A stretch of DNA of 64,000 bases. It comes from Marinobacter sp. Arc7-DN-1. Lineage in GTDB: Bacteria > Pseudomonadota > Gammaproteobacteria > Pseudomonadales > Oleiphilaceae. Below the pieces are notes generated by a model. The model was not told where the DNA came from. It did not search any database and saw nothing but the letters and a program-made list of their open reading frames with translations. This document shows positions 9,403 through 19,131 of this stretch, piece by piece; the first letter of the stretch is position 1; every line of letters starts with the position of its first letter. The DNA is taken from positions 2,108,001-2,172,000 of the forward strand of contig NZ_CP031848.1 of the NCBI RefSeq assembly GCF_003441595.1, in the 5' to 3' direction. The position numbers were made by a program, and so were the translations under genes.

Positions 9403-11730
9403 TCAGTTTCCCAGCAGATGGCTTAGCGCACTGCGCAACTTCGGCGGCTTCACCGGCTTGTTCATCAGCAGGTGACCCAGCTCACGGATGTGCTGCTTGA
9501 GCTCGTTGGTGTAGTTGGCGGTAATCATCACCACCGGCGCCGGGCAGCGGCGGCGGCCGTTGATCTCCGCCACCACATCCACGCCGTTCTCATCGTTGTC
9601 CAGGTGGTAGTCCGCCAGTATCAGGTCCACCGGGCTGTTTGCCGGATCGAGCTGGCGTTCCAGGTCTTCCAGGGATACCGCCGTGACCACCTGACAGTCC
9701 CAGCCTTCCAGCAGGGTTTTCATGCCCTGGCAGATGGACTGGTCATTGTCGATCACCCAGATCCGGGCGCCACCCAGGCCGCTGTCGAAGGACACCGTGC
9801 GGTTCTGATCCGGCTCCGGTCGCGTAGGCTGCAGTCGGCCAAGGGGAACCTTGACGCTGAACACCGAACCCTTGCCTTCGATGGACGCTACCGTCACCTC
9901 ATGGCCGAGCATCCGGGAGATCTTGTCCACGATGGCCAACCCAAGACCAAGCCCCTTGTCGGGCTGTGAGCCTGCTGGCCGGATGCGTTTGAATTCCTGG
10001 AAAATCTCGGTGAGCCTATCTTCCGGGATACCCGGGCCGGTATCCCAGACCTGCAGCAGGATATGATCCCTGCGCCGGCGGCAGCCCAGAAGAATTCGGC
10101 CATTGCCGGTGTAGCGAATGGCGTTGGTCAGAAAATTCCTGAGAATCCGGGCCAGCAGCTGGGAATCGGATTCCACGGTGGCGGAGCTGGCGACAAAATC
10201 CAGCCGCAGGCCCTCGGCCATGGCCATTTGCCGGAACTCCCGGGCGAGGTTGTTAAGCAGGTCCCGAAGATCAAAGGCCGTCACGTCCGGCGTGATGACG
10301 CCAGCATCCAGCTTGGAAATGTCCACGAGCGTACCCAGAAGATTTTCAACGTCGTCCAGCGATGTACTCACTGAACGTACCAACCCTTCGGCCTTGGGCC
10401 CGAATGACTGTTCCAGCAGCGCACTGGTAAACAGTCGGGCGGCGTTCAGGGGCTGCAGTAAATCGTGGCTGACCGCGGCCAGGAACTTGGTTTTGGAGAG
10501 GTTGGCCCGCTCCGCCTCCAGTTTGGCATCGCGAAGCCGGGCCTCCACCGCCGCCCGCTCGCTGATTTCCTGGCGCAACTGGCTGTTCAGACCGGTCAGC
10601 GCGGCGGTGCGTTCTTTCACCCGGCGCTCCAGGTTGTCATAAGCCTGCTCCAGGGCCAGCGCGGTCTTGCGGCGGTCGGTAATATCCCGGATCAGCACGA
10701 AGAAGCCGATGATGTCGCCCTGCTCGTCGAAATTGGGCACATAGGAGCGGAGCATGTAGCGCACCTCGCCCTGTTCTCCGGCTTCTTCGAATTCAAAGGT
10801 CACGTTGTGGCCGCCCATAACCTCCAGAATGTGGGGCAGCAGGCGCTGATACAACTCGGGCGTATGCACATGATCCAGGCGCTTGCCCAGGGGCGACTCG
10901 CCTTTGCGGCCATACCAGGCTTCATAGACCTTGTTGCAGAACTGAATGGTCATGTCGGCACCGACATAGGCAATCAGTGCCGGCACATGGTCGGTGACCA
11001 CACGGATCCAGCGCTCGCTTTCCTCCAGCGCCTTGATACGCCGCGCCATTTCACTGTTCTTGACGTCGGTAATGTCGGAATACAGCACCACCAGCCCACC
11101 TTCCCGGGTGGGTCTCTCGGTCATCTGAACCCAGCGACCGTTTGAGAGCAAAAACACCACGCCTTCCGAATCCGGATGACCGTGCTCTTCGACAATCAGT
11201 CTGGAGGAGACGGCCTGCTCCTTGACCTCGTTAATACGTGTGCCCGCTTCAGGCACCTCGACACCGGCCTGGCGCCAATAGCTGCGGAACCGGCTGTTGC
11301 TCTGGATCAGGCGGTGCTGCCTGTCAAACAGGACAAACCCGTCAGCAATGCTTTCGATGGCATCGTTCAGGCGCTGGCGGGTGGTTTCAGCTTCTTCCCG
11401 GGCCCGGTTCAGGGCCTTGTTACTGCCCTTCAGCTCTTCCATGGCCTGATTAAGCGCTTCGGTGCGCTCCCGTACCTGCTCGGCGAGCACCACCGAGTGC
11501 TCGAAGGCGGCGTAGGGCTCGGGCTTGTGGGCGGAACCGGACTCCACCCGGACGATCAGGGCGTCACGAATCCGCCCGAGGCGCTTATTTTCCGCCTCAA
11601 GCTCCGCAATGCGCCGGTCCCGGTCATCCCGTGCGGGACTGTCAGTCTTGCCCGGAACGGATATCAGGCTGGCCAATGACCACCCCCGTAAAGGTCTGGT
11701 TGATGTGCATGCCGTCAAACTGCTCGCCAT
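9403..11730 (-). CDS. nahK: NahK/ErcS'-type PAS hybrid sensor histidine kinase
   Basis: A 775-residue soluble hybrid kinase. It has an N-terminal coiled coil (about 35-125), PAS domain 1 (about 120-225), PAS domain 2 (about 240-355), a second coiled coil, a HisKA domain with phospho-acceptor His422 in SHDLLQPLNA, an HATPase with N-box around Asn536 and DTGPG/GLGLGLAI loops, and a C-terminal receiver with likely phospho-acceptor Asp707. No membrane segment is seen. In Pseudomonas aeruginosa, NahK is controlled by the haem NO sensor NosP and affects biofilm dispersal. It overlaps nosP by 89 bases; a TTG at 11676 preceded by a GGGGGTGG run is an alternative start that would reduce the overlap. 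Confidence 0.88.
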   Translation of the reverse strand: MASSLTACTSTRPLRGWSLASLISVPGKTDSPARDDRDRRIAELEAENKRLGRIRDALIVRVESGSAHKPEPYAAFEHSVVLAEQVRERTEALNQAMEELKGSNKALNRAREEAETTRQRLNDAIESIADGFVLFDRQHRLIQSNSRFRSYWRQAGVEVPEAGTRINEVKEQAVSSRLIVEEHGHPDSEGVVFLLSNGRWVQMTERPTREGGLVVLYSDITDVKNSEMARRIKALEESERWIRVVTDHVPALIAYVGADMTIQFCNKVYEAWYGRKGESPLGKRLDHVHTPELYQRLLPHILEVMGGHNVTFEFEEAGEQGEVRYMLRSYVPNFDEQGDIIGFFVLIRDITDRRKTALALEQAYDNLERRVKERTAALTGLNSQLRQEISERAAVEARLRDAKLEAERANLSKTKFLAAVSHDLLQPLNAARLFTSALLEQSFGPKAEGLVRSVSTSLDDVENLLGTLVDISKLDAGVITPDVTAFDLRDLLNNLAREFRQMAMAEGLRLDFVASSATVESDSQLLARILRNFLTNAIRYTGNGRILLGCRRRRDHILLQVWDTGPGIPEDRLTEIFQEFKRIRPAGSQPDKGLGLGLAIVDKISRMLGHEVTVASIEGKGSVFSVKVPLGRLQPTRPEPDQNRTVSFDSGLGGARIWVIDNDQSICQGMKTLLEGWDCQVVTAVSLEDLERQLDPANSPVDLILADYHLDNDENGVDVVAEINGRRRCPAPVVMITANYTNELKQHIRELGHLLMNKPVKPPKLRSALSHLLGN

Positions 11731-12922
11731 AGGTGTTGAAGCCGATCACCTTGTGGTGGCGCAGGAATTCCGAGACCGCCTCCACCTCCCCGGTCAGCTC
11801 CGCTTCAAGTCGCCGCAGGAAGCAATCGCAGCCGATGGTCACCAGGGGCGGTCCAACCACTCGCTCGGAGGCCTCAATCTGGGTGCGCACACTGTCCAGC
11901 AGGGATTCCGGCTCCATAGCGGTCATCACGATTCCGGTTTCCACCGCACAGTAGAAGGTCAGGCTCTTGTCCGGATTCACCCGCTGGACCGAGCGTACAA
12001 AGTAATGCCCGCCGATCTTCACCCCCATGGGCCGAAGGGCGAAGACCTTGCGGTCCAGGGCATCGACAGCCACACCCACGGCTCGGGCATAGGCATCGGC
12101 GGCAGGCTCGGCATTGAGTTCGTATACGGTCCGGCTTTCCGCGCAGGCATGGGTCACCACCAGTTTCTCACTGCGTTCAACCATGTGGTGAGTGGAAAAC
12201 ACCCGGAAATCCAGGGGTGTGTTCACCAGCAAAACGGTGGCGGCACCGGTGTGGAACTGGCCATCATAAAACACATGGGTGTTGGCCAGGCGCTCATCGT
12301 CGCCGGCAGAACCGCCGAACTGGGGAATGGTGCCCAGCGCGGCATTGAGAGTGGCCAGAACCAGTTCTTCCCGGCTGGAAAGACCGTCGAGAAGGGTTAT
12401 CGCAAAGGTATTGCCCTTGACCGGCGCCAGCTTCGCGTCTCGACACGTGGACAACAGTCCGTCGATTACGCCTTGAGCGTCCTGCAGGGTGAAACGGTCC
12501 AACTCCCGGATCAGCGCGCAGTCGATGGCAAAGTAGCGATTGTCAAAGCCAATGGCGGTAATACATCCACGGCCATAGCCCTCCGGCGTGATCTCACCGG
12601 CGGATGTACACCCACACACGCGCACGCCCTGAAAGGCATGCTCGAGGGCGGTGCCAAGACGGCTAAGATCGTATTCCGCGGAACAGAAAAACAGCACACA
12701 GCCCAGGTGTTCGTGGTTGAGCTGACTGGCAAGGTTGGTGGCGGCCAGGATCGGATCGCGAACACTGGAGCTCGCTACCCGGACCGCGGGCAGGGTCGTC
12801 GCTGGCTTCATAAACGCGGATCCCGGAAACGGATGACTTTCCACCGATTCTACGGCATCGGCAAACGCAGCCAATGCGACTTCAGTGCTTTTAATGGGTG
12901 CGCCAAAATGTTCGTAAGTCAT
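11642..12922 (-). CDS. nosP: FIST-domain protein, NosP-like nitric oxide sensor
   Basis: A 426-residue protein with FIST N and FIST C domains and no signal peptide or membrane segment. FIST features include CVLFFCSAEYD, CGCTSAGEI and the C-terminal IGCDCFLRR and GFNTYGEQF segments. NosP of Pseudomonas is a haem-binding FIST protein that senses NO and is encoded next to NahK. The same order and overlap here support the assignment. Haem binding itself cannot be read from the sequence. Confidence 0.85.
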   Translation of the reverse strand: MTYEHFGAPIKSTEVALAAFADAVESVESHPFPGSAFMKPATTLPAVRVASSSVRDPILAATNLASQLNHEHLGCVLFFCSAEYDLSRLGTALEHAFQGVRVCGCTSAGEITPEGYGRGCITAIGFDNRYFAIDCALIRELDRFTLQDAQGVIDGLLSTCRDAKLAPVKGNTFAITLLDGLSSREELVLATLNAALGTIPQFGGSAGDDERLANTHVFYDGQFHTGAATVLLVNTPLDFRVFSTHHMVERSEKLVVTHACAESRTVYELNAEPAADAYARAVGVAVDALDRKVFALRPMGVKIGGHYFVRSVQRVNPDKSLTFYCAVETGIVMTAMEPESLLDSVRTQIEASERVVGPPLVTIGCDCFLRRLEAELTGEVEAVSEFLRHHKVIGFNTYGEQFDGMHINQTFTGVVIGQPDIRSGQD

Positions 12923-13051
12923 TGATTAAACTACCTCCTGAATCAATGCCTGGTGGCGCTGCCGGTTTCCGCGGGGGCAAACCGGCACTTTAGTCTTAGG
13001 CAACCCGCTGCTGGGAAGGTTCTCCTGCCATCCCCGGGGGCCGGCGGCTCC

Positions 13052-14164
13052 TTAAAACATGACGATGGCGCCGAGGGCGATGGTGTCCGCCTCAGTGGTT
13101 GTTACACCCGTGCTGCGGTTGTTGTCTTCGTACCTGTTGTACTCGGCAACCAGCTTGAAGTTGCTGTTGACGTCATGGAAGAAACCGAGGGTTGTGCTTT
13201 CCGTTTCCAGGTTCAGGATTTCCGCATCCGTCTCGCCATACGACAGGACAACACGGTTGGCTCCGAATGCGTAAGAGCCCTGAACCAGGAAGCCATCAGC
13301 ATCGTCTTCGGTCACGGCGCCATTACCGATCAGGACCGGGTTGTCACCTTTGGAAGTGAAGCCGGAGGCTGCCAGGGTGAGACCCGCAACCGATGCCTTC
13401 AGGCCGTAGCCAAGACCGGTGCTGTCAACGGTGGTCGCGCCGTTTTCAGCCGACTGGTAACGGCCGTTCACCCAGCCCGCCAGGGCTATGTCCTTGAGGT
13501 TGGCGTTGTAGGTGACTTCGGACTCAAAACGGGGCGCTGAGTTCTCGTCATTGGCCCCGGTCACCGTATCCGCCGGATCCAGGACACCGGCTGCCACCTT
13601 GAAGCCACTCATATCCGGCGAGCGATAGGTAATCTGGGCGGAGGGTGTCGGATACGGATAGCCGGAGCGAATGTTGCCGAAGGAAACACCGCCCTCCAGG
13701 CCCGGCGACCCGACTCCCATCAGGATCTCGTCCAGGAAAATATTGGAACGGGCGTACAGGCCAAAATCCTTGCCGATCAGCACCTGGCCGAAGTCGCCGT
13801 CTACGGTAGCGTAGAACTGCCGCACATCAATCTGCGTATCTGTCGCGGTGCCAGCATCTGCGCCCAGGCTGTCATTGATGGTGGTCCAGAACGAAGACCG
13901 TCCGCCGAGGGTCAGATCCCCCATGTCCTTGCTGAAGTTGAAGCCGATGGTGTTGGGCAGAAAGCCCATCTTGACGCGTGAATCGCGGACATCGTTCAGT
14001 TTGTCGTCACGGTTTACGTAGAAAGCATTGAAGTAGCCGTCAACGGAAAAGCTGTTGCCGTCCTGGTTGTACAGTTCAACGGCGGCATTGACGCCGGCAC
14101 TGGCACCCATGGCCGCTGCCATGGCAATGGCTAACCCTGATTTTCTGACGTTGTTGTTTTTCAT
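13052..14164 (-). CDS. Outer-membrane porin (Gram-negative porin family)
   Basis: A 370-residue protein with a Sec signal peptide (MKNNNVRKS start, hydrophobic core, cleavage near VNAA at about 28). The mature part alternates polar and aromatic residues as in a 16-strand porin, and the chain ends in ALGAIVMF with the C-terminal Phe required for outer-membrane assembly. The fold is a general diffusion porin; no substrate can be named. It is a single gene, flanked by gaps of 129 and 172 bp. Confidence 0.85.
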   Translation of the reverse strand: MKNNNVRKSGLAIAMAAAMGASAGVNAAVELYNQDGNSFSVDGYFNAFYVNRDDKLNDVRDSRVKMGFLPNTIGFNFSKDMGDLTLGGRSSFWTTINDSLGADAGTATDTQIDVRQFYATVDGDFGQVLIGKDFGLYARSNIFLDEILMGVGSPGLEGGVSFGNIRSGYPYPTPSAQITYRSPDMSGFKVAAGVLDPADTVTGANDENSAPRFESEVTYNANLKDIALAGWVNGRYQSAENGATTVDSTGLGYGLKASVAGLTLAASGFTSKGDNPVLIGNGAVTEDDADGFLVQGSYAFGANRVVLSYGETDAEILNLETESTTLGFFHDVNSNFKLVAEYNRYEDNNRSTGVTTTEADTIALGAIVMF

Positions 14165-14336
14165 AGTTCCCCCGGTTGTTTTTGGAAATCTGGGATCGGA
14201 GTTCCAGGTTATCCGGACACTCCAGGCATGGTCTGTCGCCTGAATTCCATGGTCGGTTATGCGGGAGAGGGGGGGAATGCGCCCAGGGAGCAGGTTTTCT
14301 GCTCATTTGGGAGGCATCTGAAATGAAACTTTGGGA

Positions 14337-15782
14337 TTAGTACTTGTCGGAAAAACCGTCAGAAAAGCCGCCGGAGAGGCCACCGGGAAACTGTGCCAGT
14401 TCCTGCAGGCAATCGTTCAGGAAATCCTCGGGATCCGCCATCACGGCCTCGTCGGCAACCACGCCAAACTGCACCTGCCCGGCGTAGCTGACAATGCTGA
14501 TGCCCAGGCCAATATTTCCGGCCTGGGGTACCCAGAACATCTGCTCGGTTATCCGGCAGCCGGCAATGTAGCGGGCCTCCGGAGTACCAGGCACGTTGGA
14601 AACCACCGCACTGGCCTTGCGGTAGAACACATCGGCAACCGGCTGCCGCCAGGGTTCCGGAATAACCGTGGCACTGGCCGCCAGCCCCCAGGCAATACCG
14701 GGTTGCCAGCTCTTTTTTAGCCGGCGGGTTTCGTGTTTGATGCGGTAGAGGCGCTCCAATGGGCTTTCGCCATCCACCGGCAAGGGTACGAACACGGTGC
14801 CGAAACAATTGCCCAGCGCGCCGGGCGCCGGCTGCAGTTGTTCCGGTAGCCGGCTGCGGATATCGACCGGTACCGCGGCATGGAGAATCGCCTCGTCCAG
14901 ATCTTCACCTTCAATACCCAGACGGGTCCGGACCGCCGCTGCCACGCAGCTGAGCAACACGTCATTAATGGTGACATTGGTGGCTCTGGCAATAGCGCGA
15001 AAACGGTCCAGCGGTACCGGATCAGACCAGCGGCAGTGCCGACGCCCCAGCAGCGGCCGCCTGAGATCCGTCACCGTATCTTCCGGCTCCACCAGGAATT
15101 CCGAAAATTCGTGCACCAGATTCAGACTCTTCCGGGCTACCCGCTCCAGCAATCGGCCTGCGCCCTGCCATTGATTCCCACTGGCATCATCCGGCCCTGG
15201 ACCGCTACCGGGCTGCTCCGAAGACGGTTCTGTTGCCATCAACTGTCCCAACCAGGCCTTTGCCGCCGATGTCCAGCGTGCCAATTCGGCGGTTTCTGCC
15301 GCGCCGTAAATAGCAGGATGCTGCTGAGGCGATGGCGGACACAGACGATCAAAGATACCCAACAGGGACAGACCATCGGCATAGCAATGGTGAATGCGCA
15401 GCAACAGCACGGCGCCGCCCTCGGCATTCGGGGCCAGCCAGAATTTCCAGCGCGGGCGGTACATGGGCAGCGGCTGATTCAGCCGGGCCGATACCCATTC
15501 CCGGAGAGTCTCCGGCGTAAAGCGGTCCACCACCACATCAAGGTGATGCCGCACATCAAACATCGGGTCCGGCTCCCACCACCAGGCCGGTGAGCGCTTG
15601 ACCGGCAGATACCGGAAACGCTCCCAGGCCATCCAGTAAACCCTGAGAAATTCCCGGAAGCGTGGCGCCGTGAGGCCATCAACCCGCAACATCACGGTGA
15701 TGGTCATGGGGTTTTCCGGGCGCTCCAGGGCCAGCCAAGCCGAATCCGCAGGTAGCAGAAGGTGCGATTGCTCGTGACTCAA
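14337..15782 (-). CDS. Wax ester synthase / diacylglycerol acyltransferase (WS/DGAT)
   Basis: A 481-residue acyltransferase with the catalytic motif HHCYADG at residues 131-137 (consensus HHxxxDG), the second family motif in TINDVLLSC, and a C-terminal VSNVPGTPE segment. The family transfers acyl groups from acyl-CoA to long-chain alcohols or diacylglycerol, forming storage lipid. Marinobacter species carry several such genes, which fits the organism guess. It has no obvious operon partner. An 18-bp perfect hairpin lies 31 bases upstream of the start codon. Confidence 0.93.
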   Translation of the reverse strand: MSHEQSHLLLPADSAWLALERPENPMTITVMLRVDGLTAPRFREFLRVYWMAWERFRYLPVKRSPAWWWEPDPMFDVRHHLDVVVDRFTPETLREWVSARLNQPLPMYRPRWKFWLAPNAEGGAVLLLRIHHCYADGLSLLGIFDRLCPPSPQQHPAIYGAAETAELARWTSAAKAWLGQLMATEPSSEQPGSGPGPDDASGNQWQGAGRLLERVARKSLNLVHEFSEFLVEPEDTVTDLRRPLLGRRHCRWSDPVPLDRFRAIARATNVTINDVLLSCVAAAVRTRLGIEGEDLDEAILHAAVPVDIRSRLPEQLQPAPGALGNCFGTVFVPLPVDGESPLERLYRIKHETRRLKKSWQPGIAWGLAASATVIPEPWRQPVADVFYRKASAVVSNVPGTPEARYIAGCRITEQMFWVPQAGNIGLGISIVSYAGQVQFGVVADEAVMADPEDFLNDCLQELAQFPGGLSGGFSDGFSDKY

Positions 15783-15812
15783 ACCCGAACGTCCCCGGAA
15801 GAATGGTGAAGG

Positions 15813-15852
15813 TATGTAGCCTCTGATTCACTCCTGAATCAGAGGCTACATA
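15813..15852. promoter_or_regulatory. Perfect 18-bp inverted repeat upstream of WS/DGAT
   Basis: Arms at 15813-15830 and 15835-15852 are perfectly complementary around the 4-base loop CTCC. It sits in the leader or promoter region of the wax ester synthase, beginning 31 bases before its ATG. It could be a dyad operator, or an mRNA hairpin in the leader. Read on the plus strand it is followed by only five A residues, so it does not look like a terminator for that gene. Confidence 0.6.
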
Positions 15853-16150
15853 AAAACCGAACCCCGCATTGTGCCAGACAAGCCCCACAGGCTCCAGAGA
15901 AGGCAATGGTTCACGCCGTTACAAAAAATTACACGTGAGTAACTATTCAGCCCTATACTGGTTATAAGCCTTAATGCAATGGTTATTAAACACCCGAATC
16001 AGTCATCGGTTGGCTCTGGGAGACCGTAAAACTGGTACCCAGCGCCAATAACTCACGGGTCCGATCGGGGTACAAATCAGGGTACAAAAGGGTTACCAGC
16101 ACACTCAAATTCCAATAACAGGCCGTTGCAGTGCTGGGGGGAGAGCAGTT
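15853..16150. other. Remainder of intergenic region before the hydrolase
   Basis: Together with the hairpin to its left this makes a 368-bp gene-free gap between divergent genes. The part near 15930-15985 is AT-rich and probably holds promoters. GGGGTACAAATC and AGGGTACAAAAG at 16068-16090 form a short imperfect direct repeat. No coding sequence was seen. Confidence 0.4.
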
Positions 16151-17074
16151 ATGAAAGCGAGCCATGTTCGCAAGCTGATAAAACCGATTGAAAGCGCCTA
16201 CTCGGAAATGTTTTCGGGGCAGGTCTACCGCGTTGGCAAAGGCGCTGTTTCCGTTCGCAACCACAGCGGCAAGGCAGAACAGACGGTTGTCGGCGTGCAC
16301 GGTTTTCTGGAAAACCACTGCTACTTCACCCAGGCCTACGAAGCGCCCACCACCGAACTGATTTTGCTGACCTGCAGCAACTACCATATCCCGGTCAACG
16401 GCATTACCCCGGAAGCCCCGGACTGGGAGGTGCCGATCAGGCATCTGGAAGGCACCATTGAGTACGATGCCTGCATTCTGAACCAGGCCCTGTCCAACCT
16501 GCCCACCACCGGGAATATTCGGGTGCACGGCCATTCACGGGGCGGCGCGGTGATTCTGGAGGCCATCAAACAATGGCCGGAGCTTTTTGAAGATATGGAG
16601 GTGGTACTGGAAGCGCCGGTATTGCCCCAGGGCAAACTTCATGCTCTGGTTACCACCCTTCTGGAACCCGTCAGCCACGGCATGTGGCCCTGGCTGATCC
16701 GCCTGATCAACAACGCGCCTTCCTCGACCTACGGCCAGACCTTCTTCGGCAAGATGAACCCGCGGAAGAAGCAACTGCTGAGCAAGCTGTTCTCGGCCAC
16801 CAAAGACCATCTGACCATCGTTCGCAATATCGAGAACATCATGGATTGGATGGCGCGCACCGACACCAGCATCTATAACCACGTCCGCCACGGCACCTTC
16901 CTGATTCCGGCGGTGGACCGCATTCTCGATCGCTCCTCCATGTTGGCCAGTGCCCGCCAGAGCCCGACCACCATGAGAATCGTGGAAACCGAAGCTCCGA
17001 GCCATTTCATTACGCTCGACAGCAAGGAATGGGTACCCGGTTTTGAAACACTGCCGGCGGCCGCCCAGGGGTAG
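16151..17074 (+). CDS. Alpha/beta hydrolase
   Basis: A 307-residue protein with an oxyanion-type VVGVHGFLENHCYF strand-loop near residue 47 and the nucleophile elbow GHSRGG around residue 125. A C-terminal EAPSHFITLD may provide the catalytic His. No signal peptide or membrane anchor. The substrate is unknown; the nearby wax ester synthase and PHA-family gene hint at lipid or ester metabolism, but this is only context. GGGGAGAGCAG precedes the ATG. Confidence 0.75.
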   Translation: MKASHVRKLIKPIESAYSEMFSGQVYRVGKGAVSVRNHSGKAEQTVVGVHGFLENHCYFTQAYEAPTTELILLTCSNYHIPVNGITPEAPDWEVPIRHLEGTIEYDACILNQALSNLPTTGNIRVHGHSRGGAVILEAIKQWPELFEDMEVVLEAPVLPQGKLHALVTTLLEPVSHGMWPWLIRLINNAPSSTYGQTFFGKMNPRKKQLLSKLFSATKDHLTIVRNIENIMDWMARTDTSIYNHVRHGTFLIPAVDRILDRSSMLASARQSPTTMRIVETEAPSHFITLDSKEWVPGFETLPAAAQG

Positions 17075-17165
17075 CGCCCTGCCCGACCTTACTGCAAGAC
17101 CTCAGCAGCTCCGCTAAACTACGCCACTTCCTCCTTTATCATCAGGTTTAGTGGAGCCAACCCCC

Positions 17166-17915
17166 ATGTACCGTGAGCGTCTTGTCGCGACCGAAACCCG
17201 CTCTGAAAGCGCTCGCCAGCTGCAGCAGCTGTTGCTGGACTATCACGATTTCCGGCAGTTGAAAGCGGCACATCCGTTGCTGGAAAATAGCTTCCGGGTG
17301 GCCGACTGGCAGGCAGAGCGCCTGAAAGCGACCCACCTCGATCTCTACCAGCACCCCGGTTACCACCACGGCCTGGAGTTTCTGCTGACCGATCTTTACG
17401 CGCCGGCCAGGATGACCCGCCGGGATGACAACATCGACCGGGTGTTCCCCAAGATGGTGAAGTGGTTGCCGGATAACCTTCTGGACACCTTTGCCGGCCT
17501 GGTCGAGCTGAACCTGATCACCCAGCAGCTGGACCTGGAGCTGGCAGAGCTCTTCCATCGACAAGGTATACCCACCGATTCGCTAACCATCGAGTACTAT
17601 TGCACCGCCTACCGGGCCAGCGAACGGCTGGATCAAAGGAAAAAGCAGATTACCCTGGTGGCGGACGTCGGCCAGCAACTTGACCGTTATGTCCGCAACC
17701 GCACTCTGGGCTGGCTACTGTCCATGAGCCGCGGCCCGGCGGAAATGGCCGATCTCACCGATCTGCACAGCTTTCTGCACCGTGGCTACTCGGCGTTCCG
17801 GAAGATGAATGATGTAAATTTACTGATCGACCGGCTGGTCACCCGGGAGCAGCAGGTGATGCGCAACATCTTAGCTGGTCACCCCGAGCCTTTCAGTCTG
17901 CCGGGCGACCTGTAA
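17166..17915 (+). CDS. Conserved protein with FFLEELY-type motif, function unknown
   Basis: A 249-residue, mostly helical soluble protein. It carries a GLEFLLTDLYAP segment near residue 68 followed by RRDDNIDRVFPKMVKWLP, matching the pattern of a conserved gammaproteobacterial family named for its FFLxxLY motif. No enzyme motif is recognised. The ATG at 17166 is used, with TGGAG nine bases upstream; a GTG at 17151 would add five residues. The gene is tail-to-tail with the PHA-granule family gene. Confidence 0.75.
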   Translation: MYRERLVATETRSESARQLQQLLLDYHDFRQLKAAHPLLENSFRVADWQAERLKATHLDLYQHPGYHHGLEFLLTDLYAPARMTRRDDNIDRVFPKMVKWLPDNLLDTFAGLVELNLITQQLDLELAELFHRQGIPTDSLTIEYYCTAYRASERLDQRKKQITLVADVGQQLDRYVRNRTLGWLLSMSRGPAEMADLTDLHSFLHRGYSAFRKMNDVNLLIDRLVTREQQVMRNILAGHPEPFSLPGDL

Positions 17916-17935
17916 AAGCCTCAGCCAGTGTCCCC

Positions 17936-18214
17936 TCAGGCCTTGATGATCTGGTCCAGCTGGGAATGAATTTCCTGCTCAATGCGCGACTTGAAAGGCC
18001 GCAGCATCATGCCCAACTCCAGATGGATATGCAGATCCGTTGGGGTGATGTTCAGGTGCCCCTTGACGCCACTGCGCTTGAATTTCAGATGGTCGCCCTC
18101 CCACTGGTAATGTACGTCGAACTGGCTGGACAGATCCTGCGCCAGGGCTTCGGCAGCCTGCCTTGCGTGTTCTTTATCCAGGGCGTGCGGGCGGTGTACG
18201 TCAATAACAGACAT
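17936..18214 (-). CDS. Polyhydroxyalkanoic acid system family protein
   Basis: A 92-residue protein resembling the PHA granule-associated/PHA system family: VDVHRPHALDKEHARQAAE at the start, a central QWEGDHLKFKRSGVKG strand pair, and a C-terminal MMLRPFKSRIEQEI helix. Members are linked to PHA synthesis or to granule proteins, but biochemical evidence for the family is thin and no phaC gene is visible here. The gene faces ubiE across 125 bp. Confidence 0.78.
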   Translation of the reverse strand: MSVIDVHRPHALDKEHARQAAEALAQDLSSQFDVHYQWEGDHLKFKRSGVKGHLNITPTDLHIHLELGMMLRPFKSRIEQEIHSQLDQIIKA

Positions 18215-18339
18215 GAATCAGTTTTCTCTTAACTTTGGACGGATTTACAGTTTAGGGTGCGATTAAACTCACCGCCACCCTTGTAGCAACCCCGTCAACG
18301 GTTAGAATACGGGGTTCAGATTCTGACAGGACACCTCCC

Positions 18340-19131
18340 ATGAGCGAGCAGCAAACGCCACCCCGCCAGGCCGGAAACAGCAACGGCCAGAACGACGTTA
18401 CCCACTTCGGCTTCCGCAACGTGCCCAAGAGCCAGAAGGCGAGCCAGGTGGCAGAAGTATTCCACAGCGTGGCGGGCAAGTACGACCTCATGAACGATCT
18501 GATGTCCATGGGTATCCACCGTCTCTGGAAACGCTTCACCATTGAGCTTTCCGGCGTGCGACCGGGCCACCAGGTACTGGACATCGCCGGCGGCACCGGC
18601 GATCTGACCATGAAATTCTCGGATCTGGTGGGCCCCTCCGGGAAGGTTGTGCTGGCCGACATCAACGCCTCCATGCTGCAGGTCGGGCGTAGCCGGCTGA
18701 CGGACCGGGGATACGCCGGCAACATCGAGTATGTCCAGGCGGATGCCGAGCACCTGCCGTTCCCGGACAACAACTTCAACGCGGTGTCCATCGCCTTCGG
18801 GCTGCGTAACGTCACCGACAAGGATCAGGCGCTTCGGGACATGACCCGGGCTCTCAAGCCGGGCGGCAAGCTGATGGTTCTGGAGTTTTCCAAGCCCACC
18901 AATCCGCTATTGAGCAAGGCTTACGATGCCTACTCGTTCTCCGCACTGCCGCTGATGGGCCAACTGATCGCCGGTGACAGCGAAAGCTACAAATACCTGG
19001 CGGAATCCATCCGCATGCATCCGGATCAGGAAACGCTGAAAGGCATGATGGAAAATGCCGGCCTGGTGAACTGCAAGTACTACAACATGACCGGCGGCAT
19101 TGTCGCCCTGCATGTGGGAATCAAGCCCTGA
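18340..19131 (+). CDS. ubiE: Ubiquinone/menaquinone C-methyltransferase UbiE
   Basis: A 263-residue class I SAM methyltransferase. The SAM motif is [12 protein letters not shown] near residue 85; family signatures [13 protein letters not shown] and VLEFSKP follow. UbiE methylates the benzoquinol ring during ubiquinone synthesis. It overlaps ubiJ by one base and heads the conserved order ubiE-ubiJ-ubiB. The N-terminal 25 residues are polar and longer than in Escherichia coli. Confidence 0.97.
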   Translation: MSEQQTPPRQAGNSNGQNDVTHFGFRNVPKSQKASQVAEVFHSVAGKYDLMNDLMSMGIHRLWKRFTIELSGVRPGHQVLDIAGGTGDLTMKFSDLVGPSGKVVLADINASMLQVGRSRLTDRGYAGNIEYVQADAEHLPFPDNNFNAVSIAFGLRNVTDKDQALRDMTRALKPGGKLMVLEFSKPTNPLLSKAYDAYSFSALPLMGQLIAGDSESYKYLAESIRMHPDQETLKGMMENAGLVNCKYYNMTGGIVALHVGIKP

